A DNA stretch of 64,000 nt from Viola odorata (GCA_963691705.1 OY829542.1:40100579-40164578); one strand, 5' to 3'. Numbered from the stretch's first letter, positions 33,059 through 46,249 are shown. The notes: generated by a model not told the origin, from the sequence alone. Made by a program: numbers and translations.

Positions 33059-36000
33059 TCACTCAGCTGCTGCACTATCTGACTGAATTCTCTCATATAA
33101 TTTATACAACAGAGTGGACCTGGACATCTGGGGTTCCCTTTCCAGAACTGCAATTACATCCTTCACAGAAATACGTCGGACCACTCTAGTTTGAGCCGCA
33201 GCTACTTGATTCCTTCCAAATCTCCTACCACCACCTGCTGCAATAGATAAGCATGGTGGAGAAAGAAAAGAGAGCAGCGTAATTAACATATTACGAATTA
33301 TTAATGATAAATCTACATTTTTCTCCACCATAATGCCCATCCCATTCTCACACTTACCAGCAGAAGTTGCTGGACTCCTTTTTTCTGCATCGTGATTGTC
33401 CTTCATATTTCCTCCGGACGAAACAGCCTTACGATTTGCACCTTTTGATGGCTGGGAACCAGATGCAGCCTTTTGCCGAGCTTGCTCAGCCATGAGTTGC
33501 CACTTTGAGAGCATGTCATCTCCACCAACAGCAGCACGTGCAGCTACATTTGCAGCTGTTGTCCTCATTTTATCATCCTCCTCCTTTGCCTATAAACGAC
33601 AGACCAGGAATAAGAAACCAAGAATCTTTTTTACTAGTTTAGCAGAAAGAAAAATCTGTAGTTCCCACTAATGATCGTCCTGTACCTTCCCTGATTTTAC
33701 ACGTCCTTCATCCTTATCACCATCAGCTCCATCATCATCCTCAGGCTGCACCCAGAGATACCAAACACAGGAAAATTATATGCACATGCTCGTGCACTTT
33801 TATCTGCAAGTGTGTGTGCACTGAAAAGTACTCTCACAAACTGCATAAACTCGCACCTCATTTACTTTTCGGAACTTTTCAGCCTCGGCCTGCTTTTTCT
33901 CCCATTCTTCTTTGGCTTTTCGATTCATTGTCATGATTTGATCACGAACATCTGAGCTAAGTAAAGTCCAGTGTCTTGACTTCTCAACATCAACACGCTA
34001 TGTAGGATCAAAGACGTGAATTTATTAAACATTATCTTTTCTTCTATTCTTTAAAAAAAAATGGAAAAATTAACCCTGGTGGAAAGAAAATAAAGATTAA
34101 CCTGTTTTGACAGCCTGATCAGCTTACTTATCAGTCCACGCATTCTTTCTTCCACACACTAAAGATTGAGTTGCATAAGAAACCCAACAATTATCTAATA
34201 AAATCACCCAAAGGAGTTAACATCTCACCAAGGACAGGCATTGCTCCACATCATTGCTAATATTCTTCAAACCACATTTGCCCCCTGCAATAGATAAGAA
34301 CAAGAAATTTATCCAGATGATTGGTATTGCTTCTACATAGTTCATTTAAGTCCAGAGACCAGCATATTCATAAAACAGATGCAGGGAAGAAAGAACAAGA
34401 ATAATAACTGATCTCAGTCAACTTCTTTTGCAGAGGAGTTTTCTGCAAAATGAGCCTTTCTTCTTCTTCTTGGACAACCCTCCTAGATGCTTCAGAAGCT
34501 CGACTATCCTCCTTGGGACCAGATAACAACTGTTCTTCCTCTTCCTATTGAAATCATAAATGTCAGGAGCCATGAGGGGTCCCAGTCTCATTTTTTAGTA
34601 CATGCAACATCTTAGGATACGAACTGTACTTTTTCTTAAATTTTTTGATTTCTGTACGAAAGAAGTTGGCCACAAAAATAAAAATCATACCCTGAGATTC
34701 ACTCCACTAACAGCAGTGACATCATTAAGTTGTTCAATGCTTTCATCCGAGAGGGCCCCGGATACTTTTTGCTTCTTATTACTGTACAATATTTCAAGAA
34801 TTGTGAGAGAAAGAAGGAAAGAGAATTTAGATATTTGAGTATCAAAGAAACTCATAAAACCACCCACAACATAATCATCTCAACCCAAGAACAACTGAAA
34901 AGAAACTATTGTACCTTGATGCAGGAGGTGGAGAACCAAGAGACTCGAGTGGTTTCTTTTGGCCGGCGGAGGGCTTTTTGGGAGGTGTTCTAGCATTAAT
35001 TCCAGCAGCTGAAGCTACGGAGGTTGTTCGAGAACCTACCTGGCATATGGAAGCAAAAATGGTAAATGGATAACGTGCACTATTTGATATCAAACAAGAA
35101 TAAGTTTACATGCATAACATTGAGGGAAAACCACCCATTAGGCTGGCCCAGGCGCAAAGCTTCATAAATGAGCTTGAATTATAAATTTTAGGCCTGGCTC
35201 CACCCAGCCTAATAATTCTTCCGAGAAGTGTATAAACAAAATAAAATATTGACCTCAAACAAGTAGAAACAATCAGGAGTGACAAAGATTACCTGTATGT
35301 TAGGGTCCAGTTGCAATGCATTAGTTGAAGGAATGGAATTTGGAGACCTCATACCAGTCAGTGTTGGAAAAGCCACTTTAGAAGACTGCCTGTCTAAAGA
35401 CTCATCCTTTAACCCTTGTTCAATAGGTGAAGCAGACAACGCCTGAGGGTTAGACAATTGGGGCCTGTGCTGCTGCTCAATACCCTGCTCAACTGGTTCC
35501 TTCTTTGTGTAATTCATTGATGAAAATGTGGTAGAGTTTTGATCTTTACTTGTAGGTGCTTGCCAAGGAACTGAAGTTTGTTGCAATGCTGGTTTATTTG
35601 CATAATGGGGTAGGGGACCACTCTGCACTCTATTAGGATCATTTACAGAATTTTGCCTCTCAAATTTTTGCACACTCATCATGTTCATTGGTTGCGTTGG
35701 ACCTCCAAGTTGAGTTGCACCAATACTCTGATGTGAAATCTGCCTAATTTGTGAATCATTAGTTTGGGGCTTTACAGAAGAACCTGGATTACTGACTTTC
35801 CCCACAGCATATGCGTGATAATTATTACCACCACTTCCATACATAGGAAACGAGGTCTGTGGAAAGTGCAAATGTTGTTGTTGTTGTTGTTGCTGCTGCT
35901 GTGGCTGCTGTTTGTTGTGTCCTTGCATTGAAAATGAAGAACGCTCTCTTTCTCGATTGAATATGCCAGTGCTGGAAGATGACATTTGGCTAACTGGTAT

Positions 36001-37805
36001 TCCATGAGAATCTGGCTGACGTTCAACCTCCCGGTATTTCTGAACATCACGTTCGGCTGAAGGATAGCTTAAACCCGTCTGCATTGGAACTGATGAAGAA
36101 GGATGACGAGAGGGGTCAGAAAACATAGCAGCACCAGTACTGCCAGGCATTCTAACATGGTGCTGACGTGCTAAACCTTGAGACTGCATCTGGGATTGGT
36201 TGGAACCTGGCTGCAATTCATGACAAACATATTTTAGCACGACATCAAGTAAGTAGCCCAGCTTCATTAAAATTTAATCAAGCCAGTAATTTACTTGCCT
36301 GCGATTCTAATTTTGATACCGCCAGTTTCAGCACTTGGTCCCCGACAATATTTCTCATCAGCCTCACAAATTGTTCCTTCGCGATTTCATTTTTCTAGCA
36401 GCAATAAGAGTTGAGGAATAAGAATAGTCTTTAGCGTACCCAACCTAATGCATAAAAGGGAAATGAAGAAGAAGATAAGAGTTCTTGGTTGAGACCAACC
36501 CTCAATTTACCAAACAGAGTTTGAAGCTGCATTTCTCTGTCTTTGTCGAGATGCGGTTTTAAGGCAGGCAGTAAGAGCATAAATGGTATCTGCTTATTGT
36601 GGTTCTTTGTATTGCTAGCACCACCACTACTGGCTTGCTTCATGCCTGTGGTCTGTTGACTGGCCATCTTCTGTACCTTTAAGAATTGGGATTCACTGTC
36701 TGCACTTGCCATTTTATCAGTATCTGATATTGGCACAGGACGTGATATCTGCATCCCACTTGCTTGAGGATGCTGCTGCTGCTGAACTTGTTCAACCTTC
36801 ACTTGATGAAGATCACCTTGGGACTGCTGCTTCTGAGGTAGTTGGAGGCAATTGGGTTCCTGAGACATATCATTCTGCTGTACCAGGTTCTGAGAAGTAG
36901 ATCCATGGGGCTTTAGCTCCATCGACTGCTTCTCTTCATGATTCTGGTGCTGCACACTTTTTAGGTCTGGTTGAGTTAGAGTATTGGCACTGTCATCTTG
37001 CCCTGTCATTGGCCAATTCGGAAATGACTGGGTGGAAGTTTGACTACTTTCTTGGGACAGAGCTGCTGTATTTATCAGTTAGAGCATCATGAGTAAAAGA
37101 TTTCCAGTCCGCAAGTTAGGAAGAAAAAAAATTTAAAACTGAACATGAGAGGAGGCACACATCCAAAAGCAAATTCTGGCCTATAACTCAAAAATATTTG
37201 CCCCATAGTTCCGGTGTGATTTAATGCTATGAAAATACAGGCTTATAATGGAAGAAGCTAAAGCAAAAAAACACGGTCAGTTAGAAGGTAGTGATAATAA
37301 AACACAAAGCTACGAAATGAAGTGTGAATACTTTGCAGACGCATTACTCTACTCTCTGATAGCATATGAATACTACAGCAACCCCAAGTAGTAAAAGCTA
37401 GCAACTATAATGCATAATCAGAAGCTCTAATTGTTATAACTGAAGTCTGCAACTTTATTATTAACAAGATGGAATAGTCTTATGAGCAAATCAGTCTTTT
37501 GCTGAAGTACAATTATCCCATGACAAAAACAAAAACTTTGCCGTGTCACATTTGAGAAAAGAAGTTAGAACGGTACCGGGATCAGACAGCTGAGAAGTGG
37601 AAGCATCGCCTCCGATATCGCGATTAAGTGCAGCCTGGAACGCCTCCACATCAGCACCGGAATGCATGCTTTCGTCCTGTAAGAAATTCTCCACTTTACA
37701 CCAAAGCAGCAAATAAAATCTCAACTTCGGAAATCCAAGAGAGAGTAGTAAGTAATTAGTAGTTACCTCGTCTTCCTCGAGGAGCTTCATTATGGAAGGA
37801 TCCAT
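33059..37805 (-). CDS. TAF4B: TFIID subunit 4b (TAF4b), 14 exons
   Basis: TAF4 is a core subunit of TFIID in the nucleus; its histone-fold region pairs with TAF12. Exons (high to low coordinate): 37767-37805, 37577-37676, 36500-37065, 36299-36394, 35293-36210, 34915-35039, 34691-34781, 34409-34544, 34229-34284, 34102-34158, 33857-33997, 33686-33745, 33358-33589, 33059-33237. All joins keep frame, giving 931 codons plus TGA. The start is [13 protein letters not shown]. The RST domain spans exons 3-4 ([20 protein letters not shown] to [20 protein letters not shown]). A Gln-rich middle follows in exon 5. The conserved TAF4 domain starts in exon 8 ([44 protein letters not shown]) and ends with [20 protein letters not shown]. 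The intron after exon 4 starts with GC (CAG/GCAAGT). Confidence 0.96.
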
Positions 37806-38664
37806 GATAGGTCACTGACGTGATTCTCAATGAAATCACTGCCGAAAAGCGGCACGGTCGCTGAATCCGAAGAAATTTTCCCTTCTTTTTTTCTGGAAAA
37901 AAGAAGAATCCAGATGCGAACACGATGATGTAATTTCGAGAATAACTAAGGAACGAAGCAGTTTAGTTTGTGCAAGAATTTGAGGTCATTCGTGTTTCCT
38001 ATGTTCTTGAATTTGAGATCCTGGCTCTTCTTATTACTCCTCCTTCACTTCGGATTGTTTTTGGGAACATATGGGGGTTGTAAAGTGGTGTGTATTCATG
38101 GACCCTTCTGTTACTAAAGCCCATTTGATTTTGGGCCATTCCGCATATTGAGGCCCGTTGTTTATATGGAGCAGGCTGTAACAGCCATGGATATAACCCA
38201 GGCCTTTGCCCACTTTGATTATAATTAGTTCGTTACCATTAATTTTGTGTTAATGTTTAGCATTATTTTTATTGTGCAATTCAGTACATATGAATCTATG
38301 TTGTTTTTAATTTTTAAACGAGTGCTCAAAATGATTGATGATATTAACAAAAGATGTTAAGAATCAACCTAGTTTGAAAAATTAAAAAAACCAATTTATT
38401 TAATAAGTACAATATTAGATAATTTAACACAATAAATAATTTGACATATAATTTTTATTAATCTATTTTCGAAAATAAATGTTGCATTAGAAGAAATATT
38501 ATTTACATTATAATAAATATCTATAAAAAACTTGCAAAACGGGAAAAAAATTATAATAAACAAAAATTAAATTAAATTAATACAACTGTATCACTAACTT
38601 GGACTCCTGCATAAAAAGGAAAGAAGAAAGGAAGAAAAAAGAATGGTTGATTTATATTGGAAAG
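37806..38664. other. TAF4b 5' flank and AT-rich intergenic DNA
   Basis: The first ~250 bp should hold the 5' untranslated region and promoter of TAF4b. No clear TATA box was pinned down. From 38230 on the sequence is very AT-rich with nothing recognised. Confidence 0.5.
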
Positions 38665-39135
38665 AGTACTCCTATTTTACTCTTGAATTATTCGTGAAAA
38701 ATAAAAATAAAGACTTCCCTTTACCTCAAGAAATTACATTTTACTTCCCCTAATCTTTTTTTCCTTGGGCAACCAACATCCTTTTGTCCAAATTTTGGTG
38801 GAGAAACTAACAATTACAAAACTTTCATGTGACCATTACCTCTTTTTGTAATAATCTAATGAATTTCTTAATTAATCAATAATTATGAGACTAAATTGCT
38901 AAATTTATTAATTATTTTTATTTTTTATAAACTAAAGGATTTTTTTAATATTTTCAAGTATTTTTATTATTTTTTTAAACATTTAATTATGAATCGTATT
39001 TGTTTAAAGCTGAAAACACCTTTCGAACAAAAAAAGTGTTGGTTGCCTAAAAAAAAAAAATCAAGGGAGGTAATATGTAACTTTTTAACGTGAGTGGAGA
39101 TATTTATTTTTCTGTGAATAGTTCGGTAGGTAGAG
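38665..39135. mobile_element. Foldback / MITE-like element with long arms
   Basis: The left arm (GAATTATTCGTGAAAAATAA ... GGCAACCAACATCCTTTTGT) and the reverse complement of the right arm (GAACTATTCACAGAAAAATA ... GGCAACCAACACTTTTTTTG) match over more than 110 bp with gaps. The family is unknown and the ends are approximate. Confidence 0.7.
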
Positions 39136-40043
39136 TTGTGGTGAAGGAGAAGTGAGTAAGTGAGAGGGTTAAACTTGCAAGTGCACTATAACAAGGGACT
39201 AAAACATAAAATTAAGTGGTATCATTTCCTTTTAGCATTGGAAAATGCTTGAACAGTGTTCGACACCCTCATCACAGCCACACATCATGCTGACTTTTGG
39301 AAGTTCAATTTTTTCTGTCAATGCTGACTTTCACTCCTTCCACTCCTAAGTCCTACCCTCGACAAAGGAGATATTCAACATATTCACAATATCCCAAAAA
39401 ATTCTATATGCTCACTCTCTCTCTCTCGCTTCTCGACAGAAGCAAGAGGCCAAGTAATTTATTATTTTCTTTTTGTACGGGTGAAAACGGGCCGGTTTGG
39501 TCGGTTTGGTCTAGTTCTAGGGTTAGAATCGGACCGAACCGAAAAATTACAGTTCTGGCATCAGAATCGGACCCGAATCGGAATATCCGGTTCTAGTATG
39601 CTGGATTCGGTTCGGTTTTCAGTTTTTTTTCTTCAAACAATTAGGAAAACTACTATTTATTCATGAAAAAAATATTTCTTTGTTTGTCCTACATTTTTTA
39701 AAAGGTAATTAAACAGATGTATGTGTAGATTCCAACTTTCAATAGTTTTTTGCAGTTTTCATGTATGGAATCAGGTTCAACACTCACTATTGTTTAGATG
39801 TTGTCCTATTTCACTAACCCTTAGACTTTCAAGATAATGAATTTTAAAGTCCTCTGAGATATCAGAATGAAATATTTTCACTAGCAATGCTTCTTTTCAC
39901 ATAGCAATTTCAGTAAAACTATACCAAGGAAATACAATCCAAAGTGCGTAATGAGTTTTACTAACAAAAGTGTAAAGGAAAGTAGTGTCCTCAATGCACG
40001 TACTTGTACATTGATCTTCAACCATTGAGCAACAAACATATTA

Positions 40044-41212
40044 CTCCCTCCGGGGTAAAATAAACGTCGTTTTAGCCCCGGTCACGTGGCTTAAGAAAAT
40101 GATTGGTGGGGAGAAAATGAGGCATTTTTTTACCATACTACCCCCAGCCTCCCTAACTATTTACAACTGATGGTTGGCTCAATTCTGAGAGCTGCTAGCT
40201 TGAAACCGGCTGGGTTGATGCATGTTGATGGCTTGAAACCGGGTGGGTTGATGCAAGTTGATGGCTTGGGGAGATGGAAGACGGAGACTCAGCTTGGCTA
40301 GGTCACGGGCTTGGCCTAGCAGATTTGAGTATCAATGCAATTCCATATATAGTTGCTTCTACTTTTACATTTCCAAACAAGTTTTTATTTGATAAATAAT
40401 CAACACGGGTGAATAATTATAATAGGCCATTAAGTATATATTATGCACTTAAAATTTTACTTTATTTACTTTATAATAAATTCGGATCAAACCCGAAATA
40501 ATTAATTTATTTCTCATGTTCTTTTTAAGTTTTTATTTATTGATAATATAGTATTTTTTATATTTTTATTTCGTATCATTTCTTTTATTCTATTTTATTT
40601 CACATTTCGGTATTTTCTGTTCGAGTTTTTATCAGTTTTGAGCAAAATTTCTCGTCCCGATTAGCTCGAACCGAATAAATAAATAGAAAACTCTAATTTA
40701 CCATTGTGCCATTATAATTAATTTGGTACAACTTTACTGTTCACCTTCTTCCTCCTCTCCTCCCCACAAACCCAACCAAATCAGCCAACCACCAATCCTC
40801 TACCTCAATTAAATCCAATTCTAAGTCCCCTCCCAAATTAATTCCAATTCCAATTCCAATTCCAACACCAAAACCAAACCAGCACCCTCCAGAAATTGAA
40901 ACCCGTGGAGAGGGAAAATGAAAATTGAAGAAAATTGAAAAAGGAAAAGCCTCCGTTCCCACGCAAATTTCGGATTCAAACACAAGAAAGGGGGAAAATG
41001 AAAATTGAAAAAGGAAAAGCTTTCGCTTCCCCAGCAAATTTCATTTCAAACACAAAAAGAGGGAATCGAGGAAGGCAGTCGAAGCCGTCGTCGTCACCAG
41101 CGCAAGCAGGCAGGGGCACCCTCGTCTTCTCCAACCTGGGGATCCGAGAACGACATTTGTTGGGGGACTGCTTTTGGGAGCTAAAACAACTATTGTAACG
41201 CCCCAGAGGGAG
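40044..41212. mobile_element. Mariner/Stowaway-type element, 1.17 kb, TSD TA
   Basis: The left end CTCCCTCCGGGG with GTCGTTTTAGCCCC and, read from the right, CTCCCTCTGGGG with GTTGTTTTAGCTCCC are inverted repeats. TA lies at 40042-40043 and 41213-41214. The CTCCCTC ends and TA target are typical of plant Tc1/mariner-type elements. No transposase motif is visible; the interior includes CCAATT repeats (40840-40865) and duplicated GGGAAAATGAAAATTGAA pieces at 40913 and 40991. Confidence 0.82.
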
Positions 41213-41214
41213 TA

Positions 41215-42871
41215 TCAAACAAAGTGAATCAGTTCAAATTGAAAGCAACCACTATACAAGCTAGCGCATTATTATCTACAACTATACAATCAGATTTCAA
41301 AAGCAACAAGAGCAACGCATAATTGTGAAAGTAATCTCGCGAGTCGCAGGTTTACCAAAATCAACAGCTATCCACGAAATTTGGAACCAAAAACTAAAGT
41401 CAGAATAGGAAAAACAGCCACTCAGAAACCCAAAAGTCAGATCCTATGACTTGATCAAAACAGCATAGTAAACATCCACACACACATCGTTTTGAGGCCA
41501 AATCTTTCCTTTTGTCATCTTCCAAAAGCTAGGTCAAGACTCAATTTTCGTTGAATGAGAAATGAGTTTTCACTTCAGTTTTGGGGCCAAATCTTTCCTT
41601 TTGTCATCTTTCATATACTCATCTTTTACAATCATCTGCATTCCATTAACAAATTATTTCCTCATCTTCTCTACATGGTCACAATGTAACAGGTCAAGGT
41701 AACTAATTGTGCAAAAATCCGAAAACAGTTCAGCTGGAACTAAGAAATGAAAACAAATAAGCAGATGAGCTGATGAACTAGGACGCACCTTTCACTACAG
41801 GCGGAAAATGAGGGATGATGGCGATGAGGAAGAGAAACAGCTATCGCGACGCCGTGATTTAGCGATGGCGACAGGACACCTGACCAGAGGCGATGGCGAT
41901 GGATGAAGCAAGGGAGGAGGAGAAGGAAGAACAGTGACGAAGCTAGGGAGGAGGATGAGGAAGAACAGTGACTACTTTTCACTCTAAATTTGTTGTTTGA
42001 GACGACACAAAGAGGAAGAATGAAGAAGAAAGAATGACTAGGTTAGGTTGTGTCGTTTTCCTCTTTTCCGATTAGTTCGTATCCTTATCCTTCTCCCTCG
42101 AGTCACGCATCGAATCCGCGCCGACGACTCAAGTAGAGAAGGTTTCTGTCCATTTTCTTGGTAGTTTCGTTGCCGTTTTTTTTATCCTTATTATAGGTGA
42201 CTTCGTATCGGAGGTAGAGGTGTGGATCTAAGTAGATCAGGTTGGTTTGGTCTCAGATTGGGTGGCTGGGTCTGTTTTTGTGGTCTCGGAGTAATTTGAA
42301 CCGACCGGTTTTGGGGAGTTCGGGTTTAGAGGAGTAAGATGGTCGCGTTTGGGTCACGGGCTGCTGGTTTGGATTGTCTGGTGTTTGGCCGGATTTTTTG
42401 GGTAGATAAGTAGGTTTTGTCAGTCCGGGTGGAAGTGTTGGAATCAACTTTCTGGGTTTTGGGTCATTTTGGATTTCTGATAGGGTCGCTAGAGTCATTG
42501 CTGGTGGTCGGTGCCGGCGACTGGAGGTTGAAGAAGAAGAAGTTGTTACCTTAGGGATTTGGCTGGTGGGTTGGCTGATTGGTCTTAGGTAGTGGGCTTG
42601 GGTCGGCCTATTAGGAGGGTTAGATTTTGTGCTTGTTTTGGGCTTGGTTTGGGTCTGTTTTGAGTTGGTGGTCTAGTGGGTAGGGTTATGCTATTTTGGG
42701 CCTGGCAAACAAGCTAGCTAGGCCCTTCGCTTTACTTTTATGTTAATTATTCGTTTAATTGTTGTATTAGTTGCTTGTTTGTAAAAGTTAATTAGTTAAT
42801 TATTGGAGGTTTATATGTTATCAATAATCAACTTTCTTTTTCTAGGTAAGAAAATGAGATATTATGATAAT

Positions 42872-42876
<5 letters not shown>
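41215..42876. other. Intergenic, nothing recognised
   Basis: Contains short open frames (such as a Ser/Leu-rich one at 41740-41982 and a Pro-rich one at 42253-42498, both minus) without recognised motifs. A pair of CCAAATCTTTCCTTTTGTCA copies lies at 41499 and 41586. Confidence 0.5.

Positions 42877-42920
<44 letters not shown>
42877..42920. repeat. TA dinucleotide microsatellite
   Basis: About 22 TA repeats next to the AT-rich array. Confidence 0.95.
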
Positions 42921-42924
<4 letters not shown>

Positions 42925-42949
42925 GTTAAAAGTGAGAAAATGTATTATT

Positions 42950-44584
42950 GTAGTGATGTTATGTTATCATTTAGGCACTTCCCTTGATGCTACATAAGTT
43001 TCCATATTGTCTTTTAAATAATTGTTAGTATGCAATTAATGTTATAATTATTGATTGAATATGAATACATTTATAAACAACATTTGGATTATAAATGACT
43101 AGAATTTAAAACTTTTAATATATTAAGTTAGAACGTATACAGTAAATTAAAAATGTATAATAAAAAAAAGATAGCAAATCAAGTAAGAAAAAAAAACATA
43201 CGATAAAATAATAAAATAATTAAAAATATGAAAGAAAAATATATATTACTACTAAAGTCATACAAAAAGAAAAAATAAATAAAGTGGCATACATTTGCTT
43301 AGAGTTATTTAAAGCGTTAGGTAATGATTTTTTTAATAATTGAAGTAACTAAAAATATGGGAGAAAATTATACATTACTACTAAAGTTATGATGCAAGAA
43401 CAATTTTTTATTTTAAAAATAAAATAAAAAAGTTATCCAAATGGTTAAAGATATTTAAAAAGTTAAATAACTATTTTTTTACAATTGAGGTAATATAATA
43501 TATTTTAATATAGTATAACCATGTGAATAAATAATAGATAAAAGATAAAGTGAAAAATGAAGAAAAAAAAGATGAGAAAAATGATCGAAAAATTGATAGT
43601 AAACGAACGACAAAGATTAGAGAATAAAATGACTAGAAGTGTGATACGAGCATAGACCCACCCGTGCCCACACACATCGCACGCGAAAGGCCTCCCACTT
43701 GGCCTATCTTCCTCACACGGACCTCACGGGTTCCGTGAGGTCCGTGTGAGGAAGATAAGCCAAGCGGGAGGCCTTTCGTGTGCGATGTGCGCAGGCACGG
43801 GTGGGTCCATGCTCGTATCAAAGTGGTTCACGCCATATTGTGAGAAATTATTTATTTTAAACCATAAAATATATATTACCACTAATTAAAGTCATGTTGC
43901 GAAAAAAATATAAAAACAAAAATACTTAAATAACCGAACAATATTGTTTAAAAAGTTAGAATAATTTGTACGAGTAAAAAATATATAGTAATGGTAAATT
44001 TATGTTGCAAAAATAATTTGTACTTTTTTTTAAGAAATAAAGAGTTAGATAAATGGTAATTAATATATAAATATATAAATATTTAATTATTTTAATTGTG
44101 GTTATGGAGTGTATTTTAATATACCTTAGTTATATGTATAAATAACAATAGGTAAAAGAGTATGAGAGAGTGAAGAATTAAAGAATTAGGAAAAGAAAGT
44201 TATAGGAGATGAGATAACTCACACAAGTCATGTAATTGATCTAACTAATAATTTATTTTATCTAAAAATGTAGATGTCACACAAGCTTCCATATTGTCTT
44301 TTTAATAATTGTTAAAATGCAATTAATGTTATAATTATTGATTGAATATGAATATATTTTGGAATATAAATGACTACAATTTAAAAAATTTAATATATTA
44401 AGTTATAATGTAAGAAGTCGATTAAAAAGCTACAATGTAAAAAAATAGCAAATTAAGTAAATAGAAGAAAAAAATTACGTAAAATAATAAAATAATTGAA
44501 CATATTGGGGGAAGCTAATTAAAATCTAAAATAAAAAATAACAAATCAAGTAAATAAATAAAAAAAACATACGATAAAAAAAAA
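42950..44584. repeat. AT-rich tandem repeat, period about 1.1 kb, left block
   Basis: CCATATTGTCTTTT with a following ATGCAATTAATGTTATAATT segment occurs near 43003 and 44288; without the 184 bp of palindrome plus TSD the spacing is about 1.1 kb. The same segments recur at 58.9-61.5 kb. The LINE insertion at 44585 ends this block. No coding sequence is seen. Confidence 0.8.
43642..43820. mobile_element. 179-bp palindromic insertion with 5-bp TSD AAGTG
   Basis: Two 88-base arms (43642-43729 and 43733-43820) are reverse complements around a 3-base centre (GTT), with about seven differences, all transitions. AAGTG flanks both sides (43637-43641 and 43821-43825). The uninterrupted site occurs in other repeat copies at 59306-59310 and 61429-61433 (GAGAAGTGGTTCATGCTAT). 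The outer ends TGATACGAGCATGGACCC match the start of the chromovirus-like LTR at 18245 and 19447 (TGATACGAGCGTGGACCC). Confidence 0.9.
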
Positions 44585-46214
44585 GTGCGTCTCCCCGTTG
44601 TTAACCCTAGCCGTCGTTCGACTAGGTTGTTGACTCTCCGATGTGCCCACTGCTACCGGGGAGAAACCAAACACCGATACACCTACTGTGATCGGGGTGA
44701 AATATTACCTTACCATGGAGGAGCGCAGATTAGAGGCAATCACATACTACGTAGAAAACCTTCCTTCTCATGTGGATCACAGAGCGTTATGCTACCTGAT
44801 CACACGCCGCTGGAAGCTTCCAAAATTCGGCAGTTTGATAGACGTGTTCATTCCTAATCGTAGAAACAGAGAGGGAAAGTGATTTGGTTTTGTGCTATTT
44901 GACTAGATTGAAAACAGGATTGATATGGAGCTTGCGTTGGATCGGCAATTCATAGGAGCATCGGCCATTAGGAGTAGCCTAGGTCGGCGTGGCAGGAGGA
45001 TTGGGTGGTCTGGGCAGCCTAAGCATCCACACACCCAGCAGCGTACTGTTCTGATGAATGAATGCCCTGCACCTATTAAAACCAGGTATGATTTTGCTTT
45101 GAAGGGTAAGGCAAAGGTTAATGGGTTGGATAGGGGAACTAGAAAACAAACCTTGGCAGACGTAGTGAAGGGACAGTCACAAACTTTGGATACCGAGGAT
45201 AGAAAACCTAGTAGGAAAGAAGAGAAATCCACTTCAGGAATCTTAGGGTTGGATATTCCTGTAGAAAATAAAGAATGGTTATCGCGAAGTGCAGTTGGGG
45301 TTATTCGAAGAATTGAAGACATACCAGAAATCCAAGAACTGGTATTGGAGGCAGGGTGGATTTGCGAGACGCGAGTCATGGGTCGGGGACTAGTGTGGGT
45401 GGAATTTGACAGGGAGATTGACCGGGAACGGGCTTTAACGGACGCGAACTCCAAGCTATTCACCAAGGTAGTGCCTTGGGAGGATGAAATCGCAAAGGGA
45501 GGTAGAGTATACTGTATCCAATGCGTTGGGGTTCCTGTACAGACTTGGGGATATGTGACATTTGAGAAGATAGGAAGTAGGTTGGGGTCCTTAGTGGCTG
45601 TGGACGAAAACACCTTGGCGAGGAAAAGATTGGACGTTGCGAGGTGTCTTATATCTGCGGAACGGATAAGCATACAGGAGACAATTCAGGTGAGGGTGGA
45701 AGGGATGTTTTATGATGTTTGTTGCCAAAAGGAACCCATGCATGGAGCCATTTCTAATACTGATTGGATGATTGGGGTAGATACAGAGCGTAATGAATCT
45801 GATGGAAGCTCTGAGGATGAGGTCCCTAAATCAGAGGCAAACATAGAGGAAGATGATACCCTTGTCGAGGAGTCTAAGGGCGCTAATGTCCAGGCTGTAG
45901 CGGGTGAAATATGTATGAATCAGGGGGACTACTCCCTCGTAACGATAAGGCGTAGAGGGAACAAAGTCAAGAAATTGGTCGGAAAATCAGGTAGTTTGGA
46001 AACAGTGCATTCCGATGTAGGGTCTCAGGTTAATGATCTGCGAGTGGACGACGAAGATATTACCCACATGAACCGGGCGATGGCTATTACAATGATTGAA
46101 CTGGACACGTGGAACATAGGTAGACTTCTCTCCATTACAGAGCAAGTCAATGAAGCGGCTTTATGTGATTTCGACAAAGAGAGATTTAGTGCAGAGTTGG
46201 AGAATCGCAGTTGA
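44585..46214 (+). pseudogene. LINE ORF1 (RRM and DUF4283-like), broken
   Basis: An N-terminal RRM is visible near 44697-44910: ITYYVENLPSHVDHRALCYL, SLIDVFIPNRRN and, after an in-frame stop, FGFVLFD (RNP1). After a further stop a 429-codon frame (44925-46214) reads KTRYDFALKGKAKVNGLDRG, WLSRSAVGVIRRIEDIPEIQ, GLVWVEFD and RLDVARCLISAERI, of the kind found in plant L1 ORF1 proteins that coat LINE RNA. Stops near 44880 and 44905 show it is dead. It starts just inside the AT-rich repeat, so 44585 is close to the LINE 5' end. Confidence 0.8.
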
Positions 46215-46249
46215 TAGAGGTCTAGAGTTCGCATGGTCCCTCTCATCCA

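Noticed and set aside
35772..36050. Asn-rich minus frame (NNNNN)
   Set aside because: Out-of-frame reading of the CAG repeat that codes for the Gln run of TAF4b.
39480..39610. GGTTCGGACCGAACCG-like motifs resembling hAT-type ends
   Set aside because: No matching opposite end or 8-bp duplication could be paired.
41740..41982. Minus frame with a hydrophobic Leu-rich stretch resembling a signal peptide
   Set aside because: The composition comes from a purine-rich (GAG/GGA) tract and no homologous domain is visible.
44903..45673. 256-codon minus-strand frame
   Set aside because: Shadow of LINE ORF1, which has recognisable motifs on the plus strand.
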